Notes: generated by a model from the sequence alone, not told the origin. 64,000 bases of DNA from Micavibrio sp. UBA2638 (GCA_002359735.1 DENS01000002.1:187503-251502); one strand, 5' to 3'. Counted from the first letter of the stretch, positions 16,343 through 25,178 are shown. Translations and numbers: made by a program.

Positions 16343-16439
16343 TTTGCCTGCATAACTTTATTACTAGCATCATCAAGATGCGCACAGACCATGTGAAAAT
16401 GTATATGGCCCTGTGCAAAAGTAAAAGGAAGTGACAAAA

Positions 16440-16727
16440 ATGTCTATTGATAAACAAACAGTTTTAAAAGTGGCCAATCTGTCCCGTATTGAAGTTACCG
16501 ACAAAGAAGCCGAAGATATGGTTGGAAAACTGGATAAAATTATCGGCTTTGTCGAACAACTCTCGGAAGTGGACACCGACGATATTGAACCGCTGGCCAA
16601 TGTTGTCGATATTGACCTGCGCCTTCGCGATGATGTTGTCAATGACGGTAATTGCCAGGACAAAGTTCTGGCCAACGCCCCAGACAGCATTGAAGGCTTC
16701 TATGTTGTACCAAAGGTGGTTGAATAG
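16440..16727 (+). CDS. gatC: Asp-tRNA(Asn)/Glu-tRNA(Gln) amidotransferase subunit C
   Basis: The 95-residue protein begins MSIDKQTVLKVANLSRIEV, with the GatC pattern of an N-terminal helix and FVEQLSEVDTDDIEPLANV then LRLRDDVVNDG. It is the small stabilising subunit of the GatCAB amidotransferase. ATG 16440 is preferred because GGAAG lies 8 nt upstream. A GTG at 16431 in the same frame overlaps that site. It begins a plus-strand cluster with gatA and gatB and is 3 nt from the next gene. Confidence 0.96.
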   Translation: MSIDKQTVLKVANLSRIEVTDKEAEDMVGKLDKIIGFVEQLSEVDTDDIEPLANVVDIDLRLRDDVVNDGNCQDKVLANAPDSIEGFYVVPKVVE

Positions 16728-16730
16728 AAC

Positions 16731-16973
16731 ATGTCATCCCCGTCCCCAGATAATATGCCGGAACAAAAAAAGGCGCTTATTCGTCTTATCCTGACAGTAT
16801 CCGGCGCCATATTTGCGGCCCTTGGCGCTGCATGCCTGTTGGCTCCGCAAGGCGTTAATGAAATACTGGGCGATACAAAGGGGGATATTGCACAATTTTT
16901 AGGGGCGGCATTTATAATTGTTGGAATTAGCGATATTGCCATCGCACGAATTATATTCAAAGGGAAACGATAA
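16731..16973 (+). CDS. Two-helix membrane protein between gatC and gatA
   Basis: The 80-residue protein has a charged N-terminus (MSSPSPDNMPEQKKALIRL) and two hydrophobic segments (about 17-42 and 53-76). The loop between them contains the charged sequence EILGDTKGDIAQF. It ends FKGKR, so both ends are probably cytoplasmic. It begins 3 nt after gatC and ends 2 nt before gatA, so it is certainly within the operon. No family is recognised. Its role in tRNA amidation, if any, is unknown. Confidence 0.8.
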   Translation: MSSPSPDNMPEQKKALIRLILTVSGAIFAALGAACLLAPQGVNEILGDTKGDIAQFLGAAFIIVGISDIAIARIIFKGKR

Positions 16974-16975
16974 CC

Positions 16976-18463
16976 ATGAGCGATCTTACACATCTTACCA
17001 TTGCGCAGGCCCTAAGTGGCCTTAAGAACAAGGACTTTACGTCAGTTGAATTAACCGAGGCCCATATCAACGCCATGCAGGATGCCCGCGATTTGAATGC
17101 CTTTATTGTGGAAACACCGGAAAAAGCAATGGAACAGGCCAAGGCCTCTGACGCGCGGCGGGCATCAGGGGACGCCGGTTTGCTGGAAGGTATACCCATG
17201 GCGATTAAAGACCTGTTCTGCACCGAGGGCGTCCAGACCACAGCATCCAGTAAAATTCTTGAAGGCTTTATCCCGCAATATGAATCCACCGTCACAACAA
17301 ACATGTTCCGCGATGGGGCCGTTATGCTTGGGAAGGTGGGACTTGACGAATTTGCAATGGGCTCTTCCAATACTACCAGCTATTTCGGCAATATCATCAA
17401 TCCATGGAAGGCAAATGACGGCAAGGATTTGGTGCCGGGCGGGTCATCCGGTGGATCGGCCGCGGCCGTTGCGGCGCGTATTGCAATGGGAGCAACCGGC
17501 ACAGATACCGGCGGTTCCATCCGTCAACCGGCGGCGTTTTGTGGTCTGGCAGGCATTAAGCCGACCTATGGCCGCTGTTCTCGCTGGGGCATTATTGCGT
17601 TTGCTTCTTCGCTTGATCAGGCCGGGCCTATTGCGCGCACCTCTGAAGATTGTGCCATAATGTTGGAATCTATGGCCGGATTTGATGCAAAAGACAGCAC
17701 ATCTGCCGATAAACCTGTACCGAAATTCACAGAATCACTGACCGGTGATATGAAGGGCTTACGCGTTGGCATTCCCAAGGAATACCGCATGGACGGCACC
17801 CCGGACGAAATTGTGAAAATCTGGGATCAAGGCATTGCCTGGGCCAAAGATGCCGGCGCCGAAATCGTAGATGTCAGCCTGCCACACACCAAATATGCCC
17901 TGCCGACCTATTACATCATTGCCCCAGCAGAGGCATCCTCCAATTTATCGCGTTATGATGGCGTGCGGTACGGCTTGCGCGTTGATGAAGGCGGCAATCT
18001 TAATGATATGTATGCCAAAACCCGCGCCGAAGGCTTTGGCGACGAGGTTAAGCGCCGAATCATGATCGGGGCCTATGTGCTCTCGGCGGGGTATTACGAC
18101 GCCTATTACATTAAGGCGCAAAAAGTGCGCCGCCTGATTCTGAATGATTTCATCAAAGCCTATGAACAATGCGATGTTCTTCTGACGCCAACGGCCCCGT
18201 CCTCCGCATTCGCCATCGGGGAAAACGAAGATGATCCGATCAAGATGTATCTGAACGATGTGTTTACAGTTCCCGCCTCCTTGGCCGGCGTGCCGGGCAT
18301 GTCAATTCCGGCCGGACTGGACGCAAAGGGGCTGCCGCTTGGCCTTCAAATTCTGGGCCGCCCATGGGATGAAGCCACCGTATTAAAGGTTGGGCATGCC
18401 ATAGAACAAAAGGCAGGCTTTAATGCCATTCCTCAATCTTTATTGAACAAGAAAGCGGCCTAG
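16976..18463 (+). CDS. gatA: Asp/Glu-tRNA amidotransferase subunit A
   Basis: The 495-residue amidase-signature enzyme releases ammonia from glutamine for transamidation of Glu-tRNA(Gln) and/or Asp-tRNA(Asn). The Ser-cisSer-Lys triad is visible as GIPMAIKDLFC (Lys), PGGSSGGSAAAVAARIA (cis-Ser) and TGTDTGGSIRQPAAFCG (nucleophile Ser). The C-terminal GVPGMSIPAGLDAKGLPLGL is typical. It belongs to the gatC-gatA-gatB cluster, though two unrelated genes separate it from gatB. Confidence 0.97.
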   Translation: MSDLTHLTIAQALSGLKNKDFTSVELTEAHINAMQDARDLNAFIVETPEKAMEQAKASDARRASGDAGLLEGIPMAIKDLFCTEGVQTTASSKILEGFIPQYESTVTTNMFRDGAVMLGKVGLDEFAMGSSNTTSYFGNIINPWKANDGKDLVPGGSSGGSAAAVAARIAMGATGTDTGGSIRQPAAFCGLAGIKPTYGRCSRWGIIAFASSLDQAGPIARTSEDCAIMLESMAGFDAKDSTSADKPVPKFTESLTGDMKGLRVGIPKEYRMDGTPDEIVKIWDQGIAWAKDAGAEIVDVSLPHTKYALPTYYIIAPAEASSNLSRYDGVRYGLRVDEGGNLNDMYAKTRAEGFGDEVKRRIMIGAYVLSAGYYDAYYIKAQKVRRLILNDFIKAYEQCDVLLTPTAPSSAFAIGENEDDPIKMYLNDVFTVPASLAGVPGMSIPAGLDAKGLPLGLQILGRPWDEATVLKVGHAIEQKAGFNAIPQSLLNKKAA

Positions 18464-18471
18464 ACCGGGCA

Positions 18472-19143
18472 ATGCACAATACGATCAAAGCATTCCTGAT
18501 ACTGATTTGCCTGCATTTTTACGCCGCGCCGGTTTATGCACAATCACATGAGGGCAGCTTTCAATTGGCGCAGTTTGACCCAAGACCGCAAACCCTTGAA
18601 GACCAACTTGGGCTAACCCCTAAAGAGGAACAGCCCGTGGAGGAAGAGGACCGTAAAGTTTATATAGCCAAGCGGTATTATAAAGACTGCCTGGATAATC
18701 CGACCCCCGCTTTGCCGAAGGCCGCGCAAGAAACACTCTGTAGTTGCGCCGCGCATGACATGCAGGAAAAAATGTCCATAAAAGAACTGGATGGCCTGTA
18801 TACCCCCACCCCGAAAAGCGGAGAGTACAGAGAAAAATTCCTGACAGAGGTTTACGGCAACTGTCTGAAATACCCGATGCGCAACTTTATTTTGGATGAT
18901 TGCATGAGCAACAATACATTTAAAAGGGAAATAAAAAACTATAGGGCCGTCTGCGAATGCGCGGCCGATACAACGGCGCGGTATATGAACCAGATGGGCC
19001 CGCAGCTTATGCTGGGCGCATTGCAAGGGGATTGGGACCACCCCGATCCGTTAATGCTGGTGATCACGAAAGAAGAATTCGGCCGCGTTACCTCGGGCTA
19101 TTTAAAACGGTGTATGCAGATCCATGTTTTTGGCCTCAGATAA
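18472..19143 (+). CDS. Exported protein with a duplicated C-x16-C-x-C module
   Basis: The 223-residue protein has a signal peptide (MHNTIKAFLILICLHFYAAP, then VYA before Gln24). The mature part has eight cysteines in two matching sets: C73/C90/C92/C131 and C144/C161/C163/C214. Spacing inside both sets starts with exactly 17 and then 2 residues, and flanking residues agree (LCSCAAHDM against VCECAADTT). This indicates an internal duplication, probably disulfide-stabilised in the periplasm. The gene starts 8 nt after gatA and overlaps the next gene by 20 nt. No characterised family is recognised. Confidence 0.8.
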   Translation: MHNTIKAFLILICLHFYAAPVYAQSHEGSFQLAQFDPRPQTLEDQLGLTPKEEQPVEEEDRKVYIAKRYYKDCLDNPTPALPKAAQETLCSCAAHDMQEKMSIKELDGLYTPTPKSGEYREKFLTEVYGNCLKYPMRNFILDDCMSNNTFKREIKNYRAVCECAADTTARYMNQMGPQLMLGALQGDWDHPDPLMLVITKEEFGRVTSGYLKRCMQIHVFGLR

Positions 19144-20053
19144 GGCAAGCCGTGCGCTCAACAATGTTATCTTAAAAGGTGCGCTTATAACGCTTTGCGC
19201 CTATGCAATTATTGCACTGGGGGATGCGTTTCTAAAACTGGCAACGCAGCACCATCCCTTGCTGTATGTTGGCACCGTTGTCAATCTGATTCAGATTGTC
19301 CTTCTTGTTGTTATTGCCCCGTTTTTTGGCGGATATAAAAATCTTTACCGAACCAACAGCCTTCCCGCCCATTTGGCACGCGGTTTGACATCGACAATTG
19401 TTTATCTCAGCTTCATCTACGCCATTTCGCATATGGAGCTTGCCAAGACCTATGCATTTTATCTGACGCAGCCGTTCTTCCTTGCCCTGTTCGCGCATAT
19501 GTTAACGCATGAAAAGATTGGCCGTCATCGTATCGGCGCGCTCATCTGCGGATTTTGTGGCGTTTTGATCATCTTAAGGCCGGGCTTTACCGCTTTTGAC
19601 CTGGCCGTATTGGCCTCTTTATCCTGCGCTATCTTTTTTGCCTGCACAAATATTCTGGTGAAGATTATTGATAAACAAGATCACTGGATGAGCTTTATCT
19701 TTTATATCCTGCTCGTACAAACGCCTATCATTATTGTGATGCTCTTTCTATTGGAGCCTGCGCCGTTCTCCAGCTTCACGCCAAGCACCCTGCCCTATAT
19801 GACCATCACCGCCATTATGTTTACCGCCGCGCTGGCGTTGTTTGCCATTGCGCTGCGCCTGATAGATGCGGCACTGTTTGGCGGGCTGGAATATAGTGTC
19901 TTGATATGGGGGGCGTTATTTGGCTATTTTATGTTCGCAGAAGTGCCTGACATCTGGACGGCGCTAGGCGCGCTTGTTATTGTTGCAAGCGGTCTGTATC
20001 TTGTTTACAGAGAAAGAAAAGCAAAACACGTACTTGTTAAACTGCAGAAATAG
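19124..20053 (+). CDS. EamA/DMT-family transporter
   Basis: The 309-residue protein has about ten hydrophobic segments in two homologous halves and a basic C-terminus (YRERKAKHVLVKLQK), as in drug/metabolite transporters. The conserved RGLTSTIVYLSFIYAISHMELAKTYA-like region, split around residues 80-110, and RPGFTAFDLAVLASL are typical of EamA domains. The substrate is unknown. The ATG at 19124 overlaps the end of the preceding gene by 20 nt, suggesting coupling. It lies 23 nt before gatB. Confidence 0.88.
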   Translation: MFLASDKASRALNNVILKGALITLCAYAIIALGDAFLKLATQHHPLLYVGTVVNLIQIVLLVVIAPFFGGYKNLYRTNSLPAHLARGLTSTIVYLSFIYAISHMELAKTYAFYLTQPFFLALFAHMLTHEKIGRHRIGALICGFCGVLIILRPGFTAFDLAVLASLSCAIFFACTNILVKIIDKQDHWMSFIFYILLVQTPIIIVMLFLLEPAPFSSFTPSTLPYMTITAIMFTAALALFAIALRLIDAALFGGLEYSVLIWGALFGYFMFAEVPDIWTALGALVIVASGLYLVYRERKAKHVLVKLQK

Positions 20054-20076
20054 AATAAAACAGAAAGATAAGCATC

Positions 20077-21534
20077 ATGGCACACGCATTGATAAAAGGC
20101 GAAACAGGCGAATGGGAAATTGTTATTGGTATGGAAGTCCATGCTCAAGTCATTGCCAATTCCAAGTTGTTCTCAGGTGCGTCAACGCAATTTGGCGCGG
20201 AGCCAAACTCACAGGTATCGCTTGTGGATGCGGCCATGCCGGGCATGTTGCCGGTTTTAAATGCCCACGTCGTAGAACAGGCCGTCCGCACCGGTCTTGG
20301 CCTAAATTCAAAAATCAATAACCGCAGTGTTTTTGCCCGTAAAAACTATTTCTATGCCGATTTGCCCCAAGGCTATCAGATTTCCCAATTTGAAGACCCT
20401 ATTGTTGGCCTTGGAAAAATTGAAATTGATTTGCCCGATGGCACCACAAAAGAAATTGGCATCACCCGTCTTCATCTTGAACAGGATGCTGGTAAGTCGA
20501 TGCACGACCAGCACCCCAGCAAATCATTCGTTGATTTGAACCGTTCCGGTTGTGCCTTAATGGAGATTGTCTCCGAGCCGGACATCCGCGGCCCGGAAGA
20601 GGCCGCTGCCTATCTGTCTAAACTGCGTATGATTTTACGCTATTTAGGCACCTGCGACGGCAATATGGATGAAGGATCCATGCGCGCCGATGTTAATGTC
20701 TCTGTTCGCCGCCCCGGCGGTGAACTGGGCACGCGCGCCGAGATCAAAAATGTAAACTCTGTAAAAGCCGTGCAAATGGCCATTGACTATGAAGTCCAAC
20801 GCCAGATCGAGATTTTGGAAGATGGCGGAAAAATTGTTCAGGAAACACGCCTATGGGACCCATCGCGCAATGAAACCCGCTCGATGCGCGGCAAAGAAGA
20901 TGCTCATGACTACCGTTATTTCCCGGATCCCGACCTTCTGCCGCTGGTGATATCAAATGATTACATCGAAGACATCCGCAAAACCCTGCCGGAGCTTCCC
21001 GATGAAAAGAAGCATCGCTTTATGAACAATTTTGGTCTGAGCCTTTATGACAGTTCCGTCTTAATTGCCGAACGTCCACGCGCCGATTACTATGAGGCCG
21101 TAGCCAATGACCGTGACGCAAAACTGGCCGCAAACTGGGTCATTAATGAACTTTTGGGCGCGCTAAATAAAGATGACAAACACATCACCCAATCCCCTAT
21201 CACAGCAGAGCAGCTGGGCGGTTTAATCACATTGATCAGCGATAATACGATTTCGGGTAAAATCGCGAAAGATGTCTTTGCGGAAATGTATAGCTCTGGC
21301 AAAGACGCCGCCACCATTGTCGATGAAAAAGGTTTGAAACAGGTAACAGACACAGGCGCTATTGAGGCCGTCATCGACGAAGTCATCGCGGAAAACCCGG
21401 ATAATGTTGCGGCTTATAAAGGCGGTAAAGACAAATTGTTCGGCTTCTTTGTCGGACAAACCATGAAAAAAACCGGTGGTAAAGCAAACCCGGGCATTGT
21501 TAATGAAATTCTACGCAAAAAACTAAACGATTAA
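20077..21534 (+). CDS. gatB: Asp/Glu-tRNA amidotransferase subunit B
   Basis: The 485-residue protein contains WEIVIGMEVHAQVIANSKLF, RKNYFYADLPQGYQISQFEDP and LEQDAGKSMHD, which form the GatB kinase-like core with metal-binding sites. A C-terminal YqeY-like tail (IVDEKGLKQVTDTGAIE... NPGIVNEIL) binds tRNA. GatB activates the misacylated tRNA and receives ammonia from GatA. It is the last gat gene in the cluster. The presence of GatCAB implies indirect Gln- and/or Asn-tRNA synthesis. Confidence 0.97.
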   Translation: MAHALIKGETGEWEIVIGMEVHAQVIANSKLFSGASTQFGAEPNSQVSLVDAAMPGMLPVLNAHVVEQAVRTGLGLNSKINNRSVFARKNYFYADLPQGYQISQFEDPIVGLGKIEIDLPDGTTKEIGITRLHLEQDAGKSMHDQHPSKSFVDLNRSGCALMEIVSEPDIRGPEEAAAYLSKLRMILRYLGTCDGNMDEGSMRADVNVSVRRPGGELGTRAEIKNVNSVKAVQMAIDYEVQRQIEILEDGGKIVQETRLWDPSRNETRSMRGKEDAHDYRYFPDPDLLPLVISNDYIEDIRKTLPELPDEKKHRFMNNFGLSLYDSSVLIAERPRADYYEAVANDRDAKLAANWVINELLGALNKDDKHITQSPITAEQLGGLITLISDNTISGKIAKDVFAEMYSSGKDAATIVDEKGLKQVTDTGAIEAVIDEVIAENPDNVAAYKGGKDKLFGFFVGQTMKKTGGKANPGIVNEILRKKLND

Positions 21535-21588
21535 GCCCTGTACTTTATCGAATTTTGGTGGGCGCATATAAACTGTTCACCATACAAT

Positions 21589-21618
21589 TTGACTTATGAC
21601 CAATAATTACCTTATGTA
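21589..21618 (+). promoter_or_regulatory. Candidate promoter for the 21649 gene
   Basis: TTGACT (21589-21594) and TATGTA (21613-21618) are separated by 18 nt. Initiation would fall near 21625, which fits the GTG start at 21649 with its AGGAG site and not the ATG at 21628. Confidence 0.35.
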
Positions 21619-21648
21619 ACATATAGAATGTACATAGGAGAGCTTAAC

Positions 21649-22059
21649 GTGCCGAAACGTACCGACAATAAAATATCGGATCATCCCGATTACCGGATGG
21701 CAAAAGAATATCTGCAGGTTGAATTTAACCGGCTGGCTGAAGGCTTCAAGAATTGCGCCCATATCACACTGGGCATGAAAATTTATCAACCGGAAGCAGA
21801 GCCGGAAAAGGCTGCGCTATATATCAATGCCACGGTAAATGGTGAACAAAGACCGAATGATTTATATATTATTTTTAACTCTCATGGTGATGGAACGGAT
21901 GCATATCCCGCTGGGGCCGCATTTATAAAGAAACGTTTCGAAATGCACAACAACGCTCAAGGGGCCTGCCCTATTCCCGAAACCGTTGCGATAAATGATT
22001 TCCATGCTTACGATCGCACCTTTGAGGCCTACAAAAACTTTCTAAACAATTTGGAATAA
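21649..22059 (+). CDS. Hypothetical cytoplasmic protein
   Basis: The 136-residue protein begins PKRTDNKISDHPDYRMAKEY after the initiator. I chose GTG 21649 because AGGAG lies 8 nt upstream; an in-frame ATG at 21628 has no such site and would nearly coincide with the predicted transcript start. It shows no signal peptide or membrane segment. Visible features are a central beta-like region (HITLGMKIY, AALYINATVNG) and a C-terminal helix with HAYDRTFEAYKNFLNNLE. No family is recognised. It may share a transcript with the next gene. Confidence 0.65.
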   Translation: MPKRTDNKISDHPDYRMAKEYLQVEFNRLAEGFKNCAHITLGMKIYQPEAEPEKAALYINATVNGEQRPNDLYIIFNSHGDGTDAYPAGAAFIKKRFEMHNNAQGACPIPETVAINDFHAYDRTFEAYKNFLNNLE

Positions 22060-22080
22060 ACAACATTTGCCTTTGCTTTG

Positions 22081-22096
22081 TTACGAAATATCGTAA
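22081..22096. repeat. Inverted repeat between two hypothetical genes
   Basis: TTACGA-AATA-TCGTAA is a perfect 6-bp inverted repeat 16 nt before the ATG at 22112. It has no T run, so it looks more like an operator or RNA hairpin than a terminator. Confidence 0.35.
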
Positions 22097-22111
22097 TAAA
22101 ATGACGCCGTC

Positions 22112-22723
22112 ATGTTGGAATGGATTGAAACACATAATGCTGCGTTAAGCGTCCTGATAAGTTTTGCAATGCTTATCGTCTGGGTTTTGTATTTACAATT
22201 CTTCCTGATGACGTATGTACGCCAAAGACGGTCAAAAATCATCATCAACAAAGTCGCCGGAAGCAGTCATAAATCGCATTGCTTCATTAGCAATATGAGC
22301 GCCGAAACCATCTACATCTCCGTCATTAAAGTAACGCTGCAAAATCCCGACGACGAATGGATTGCCTATATTACCGACTTCGAAGAAGTATCAGACTCTT
22401 CAGACAAACGCCCCGCGGAAATGACATATCAAGGCCCAATGGGAACTGGTGCTTTTTATGACCTTGGCAGTTACGAATCCATTGTCAGCTCGGTTCAAAA
22501 ACGCACCGAAGCCCCAAAAGACATACTGAAACAGGACGACTTTTCAATGGAAATCAAAGTGCTGGGGTTTTATGGATCGGAACGGCTTCCCGTGGCGGCC
22601 TACAGGAACTTCACCTATGATAAGGGGGAAATGCGCCCTGCCACACCGCAGACCTTTCAGGTTCGCTCCCTATTTAAACGCAAACAAATAGCAAACGAGC
22701 TCGCTAATTTTTATACATCGTGA
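22112..22723 (+). CDS. Membrane-anchored hypothetical protein
   Basis: The 203-residue protein has a single N-terminal membrane segment (about 12-35), then a basic patch VRQRRSKIIINK and a soluble domain of about 160 residues. The soluble part looks beta-rich, like Ig-type folds (AGSSHKSHCFISNMSAETIYI, MEIKVLGFYGSERLPVAAYR). It ends at 22723, only 2 nt from the stop of the convergent MFS gene. No family is recognised. The basic residues after the helix suggest that the C-terminal domain is cytoplasmic. Confidence 0.65.
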   Translation: MLEWIETHNAALSVLISFAMLIVWVLYLQFFLMTYVRQRRSKIIINKVAGSSHKSHCFISNMSAETIYISVIKVTLQNPDDEWIAYITDFEEVSDSSDKRPAEMTYQGPMGTGAFYDLGSYESIVSSVQKRTEAPKDILKQDDFSMEIKVLGFYGSERLPVAAYRNFTYDKGEMRPATPQTFQVRSLFKRKQIANELANFYTS

Positions 22724-22725
22724 GG

Positions 22726-23958
22726 TCATTGTTCCAAATAATCCAGATCAGTGTGAAACGTTTCCTTCAAAACCAATAATGATCCAAAGGCCAATACCAA
22801 CAGAACGGCCATGACGCTCACACCGCTATAAACGACACCAATCGCAGGAACCAGCGCATGAAAGCCGGTTGTAATCGGAATAACCATGGCGCGCACCATG
22901 TTGGGTATGGAAATCGCCGCGGTTGCCCGAATATTTGTACCAAATTGTTCGGCTCCCATTTGCACAAACATCGCCCAATAGCCGATACCGACCCCCATCA
23001 GAAAACATAGGCCGTAATAGACATACAAGCTGTCATGCGGGACAAATAAATACAGTCCGACAAATAAAATCGTCAGGCATAGAGAAACAGCCACAGATTT
23101 ACGGCGGCTTTGCAAAAACTGACTCATTAGCCCGCTCAGCATATCCCCAAGCGCCAGCCCCGCATAACAGGCCAGAACAGCCGTCCCTGCCTTTGGGGCA
23201 ACGCTAAGACCAAGGCTGACGGCAAATTCCGGCGTAAAGGTAATAAACAGGGCCACCACGCCCCAGATCGGTGCACCAATTAAAATAACCGCCAAATACC
23301 GCTTTAAGGTCGCAAAACGGGTAAAAAGCATAAACACATTTCCTTTGGCCACACCCTGCTTCATATTGTTATACAGGGTTGATTCCCGCACATTAACGCG
23401 CAGGGCCAGCAAACCAAGGCCCATACAGCCGCCAATAATATAAGCTGTGCGCCAATCTGTATATTCCGCTATTACAGCGGCCAGAGTGGCCCCCAGAACC
23501 CCGATAGAGGCAATAAATGTTGTGCCGAGCCCACGCCATTTTTTCGGCAACAATTCAGACGCCAGGGTAACGCCTGCGCCCAATTCACCCGCAAGGCCAA
23601 TACCGGCAAGAAACCGTAATACAGCATACATCGTAACAGAATCAGTAAAGCCATTGGCAATATTGGCCAGCGAATACAGCAAAATGGAACCAAACAACAC
23701 CGAGACGCGGCCAAATTTATCCCCCCAGACACCCCATAATATTCCGCCAATCAGCAATCCGGCCATTTGAACGTTAATCAACAAAATACCTTTGCTTAAA
23801 AGTTCATCACCGCTCAGGCCCATATCTTTCAGGCTTTCAATTCGAACGATACTGAATAATAAAAGGTCGAAAATATCGACAAAATATCCCAGTGCGGCCA
23901 CAATAATCGTTATCAGGGTGGCGCGGTCCAGCGCCTGATCTTTAGCGGTATCACTCAT
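22726..23958 (-). CDS. MFS transporter
   Basis: The 410-residue protein has about twelve hydrophobic segments and the MFS loop motif GDKFGRVSVLFGS after TM2. The RFLAGIGLAGELGAGVTLASE stretch in TM4 and following PKKWRGLG are typical of the sugar/metabolite:H+ symporter and aromatic-acid symporter groups. It starts MSDTAKDQALDRATLITII. The substrate cannot be told from sequence alone. It is a single minus-strand gene between plus-strand hypothetical genes. Confidence 0.9.
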   Translation of the reverse strand: MSDTAKDQALDRATLITIIVAALGYFVDIFDLLLFSIVRIESLKDMGLSGDELLSKGILLINVQMAGLLIGGILWGVWGDKFGRVSVLFGSILLYSLANIANGFTDSVTMYAVLRFLAGIGLAGELGAGVTLASELLPKKWRGLGTTFIASIGVLGATLAAVIAEYTDWRTAYIIGGCMGLGLLALRVNVRESTLYNNMKQGVAKGNVFMLFTRFATLKRYLAVILIGAPIWGVVALFITFTPEFAVSLGLSVAPKAGTAVLACYAGLALGDMLSGLMSQFLQSRRKSVAVSLCLTILFVGLYLFVPHDSLYVYYGLCFLMGVGIGYWAMFVQMGAEQFGTNIRATAAISIPNMVRAMVIPITTGFHALVPAIGVVYSGVSVMAVLLVLAFGSLLVLKETFHTDLDYLEQ

Positions 23959-24085
23959 TCCTGTTCCTCGTTATTTTTTGCTTACTTTAACGCCCCCAAC
24001 CGGGCGCAGCAAACATAATTTTATAACTGGCAAAAGACACGACGGCGCCCTCGACAATTGGTTGGTAATCCCGTAAATTACAGCC

Positions 24086-24328
24086 ATGGAAGATACGATA
24101 TTTGAATATAAAGTCGCTATATACCGGGAAAATCTGCTTGGTTCCTTGTTCCTGGCCGGGTCAAAGGTTGATCCTGTCCGGTTTAGTGATTTTTTGAACA
24201 AGAACGGGGCGCAGGGCTGGGAAGTTGTCACGATGGAACGCGAATCCCGCCGCATGCTATTGTTTTTTAGCCGTGAGGCCTTCCTTGTCATCATGAAACG
24301 CAAAAAAGAAAGGGCTCCCCATGCATAA
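24086..24328 (+). CDS. DUF4177-type small protein
   Basis: The 80-residue protein has the DUF4177 layout: an N-terminal strand FEYKVAIYR, the central FLNKNGAQGWEVVTMERESR and the strand MLLFFSREAFL. The tail KRKKERAPHA is basic. The function of the family is unknown. Its last codons overlap the next gene, a small membrane protein, by 8 nt. The overlapping minus-strand frame at 23971-24303 is rejected in its favour. Confidence 0.75.
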   Translation: MEDTIFEYKVAIYRENLLGSLFLAGSKVDPVRFSDFLNKNGAQGWEVVTMERESRRMLLFFSREAFLVIMKRKKERAPHA

Positions 24329-24536
24329 AACCATGCTGCTCATCATCATTGGCCTGGTCGTGATAGGCGCGCTCATGTGTATCGCCCAAATCTGGTTTTC
24401 CTTTTTAAGTTGGGACATCTTCATAAAAGCCATCATCACCATCGGCATTATTACCGTTGTACTCGGGCTGGTTATGGTCCTGAAGAGTGATTTAAGCGAG
24501 CATAAGCAGCTCAAAGACGACAATTATCTGGATTAA
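24321..24536 (+). CDS. Small two-helix membrane protein
   Basis: The 71-residue protein has two hydrophobic segments (about 4-28 and 33-55) and a charged tail KSDLSEHKQLKDDNYLD. Both ends are probably cytoplasmic. The start overlaps the DUF4177 stop by 8 nt, and the TerD-domain gene follows after 27 nt, so the three look like one operon. No family is recognised. Confidence 0.7.
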   Translation: MHKTMLLIIIGLVVIGALMCIAQIWFSFLSWDIFIKAIITIGIITVVLGLVMVLKSDLSEHKQLKDDNYLD

Positions 24537-24563
24537 AGATACAGCCATTTCAGAAAGTACATC

Positions 24564-25178
24564 ATGGCATCTTTATCAAAGGGTCAGTCCAAAAAACTAA
24601 ATGTCTCGAAAACCGCCAAGCACAGAATATTTGCCGGGCTGGGATGGGACCCGGCTGCCCCGCCCAAGCTGATAGACAAAGTGCAGGCTTTGGCCAAAGG
24701 CGTAGGCATACACCACGACCTGGACCTGTCGTGTTATTTATACAATAAAAACAAAGCCCTGGTCGATGTCATTTCGGCCAACCCCGACCATGCTGTGGAT
24801 GCCAGCGGCCGCATCTATCATAGCGGTGATAACAAGGAAGGTATTGGTGAGGGCGATGACGAAGAAATATCAGTCGAATTGAAAGACTTGCCGGAAACCC
24901 TGCACTATCTGGTCTTTACAGCTAAAATATCCTCCGGCCAGACCTTTGAAGACATTAACAACCCTGAAATACGGCTGGCAGATGGCTATACCGATCATAA
25001 TTTATTGACCAGTATGATTGAAGAGCCAGGCTGTACCGGTAAAAACCTGTTTGTGTTTTGCTGTGTATATCGTGATGAGATCGAGGACTGGAAAGTGCTG
25101 AACATCAAAGAATACCTTTTACTTGATGACCAGCAAGACCCGGGCCGCCTTTGTCAGAATTTCATCCAACCGATATAA
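24564..25178 (+). CDS. TerD-domain stress protein
   Basis: The 204-residue protein shows the TerD pattern: FAGLGWDP then HHDLDLSCYLYNKNK, with Asp residues that bind calcium in the family. It continues with IYHSGDNKEGIGEGDDEEISVEL, VFTAKISSGQTFEDINNPEIRL and a DWKVLNIKEYL-type ending. TerD proteins are linked to tellurite and general envelope or DNA stress. No terA/B/C/Z partner is present, and the association with DUF4177 and a small membrane protein is unusual. The ATG at 24564 is used. Confidence 0.82.
   Translation: MASLSKGQSKKLNVSKTAKHRIFAGLGWDPAAPPKLIDKVQALAKGVGIHHDLDLSCYLYNKNKALVDVISANPDHAVDASGRIYHSGDNKEGIGEGDDEEISVELKDLPETLHYLVFTAKISSGQTFEDINNPEIRLADGYTDHNLLTSMIEEPGCTGKNLFVFCCVYRDEIEDWKVLNIKEYLLLDDQQDPGRLCQNFIQPI

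Noticed and set aside
23971..24303. Minus-strand frame opposite the DUF4177 gene
   Set aside because: The plus-strand product matches a known family and is coupled to the next gene. The minus frame has neither support.
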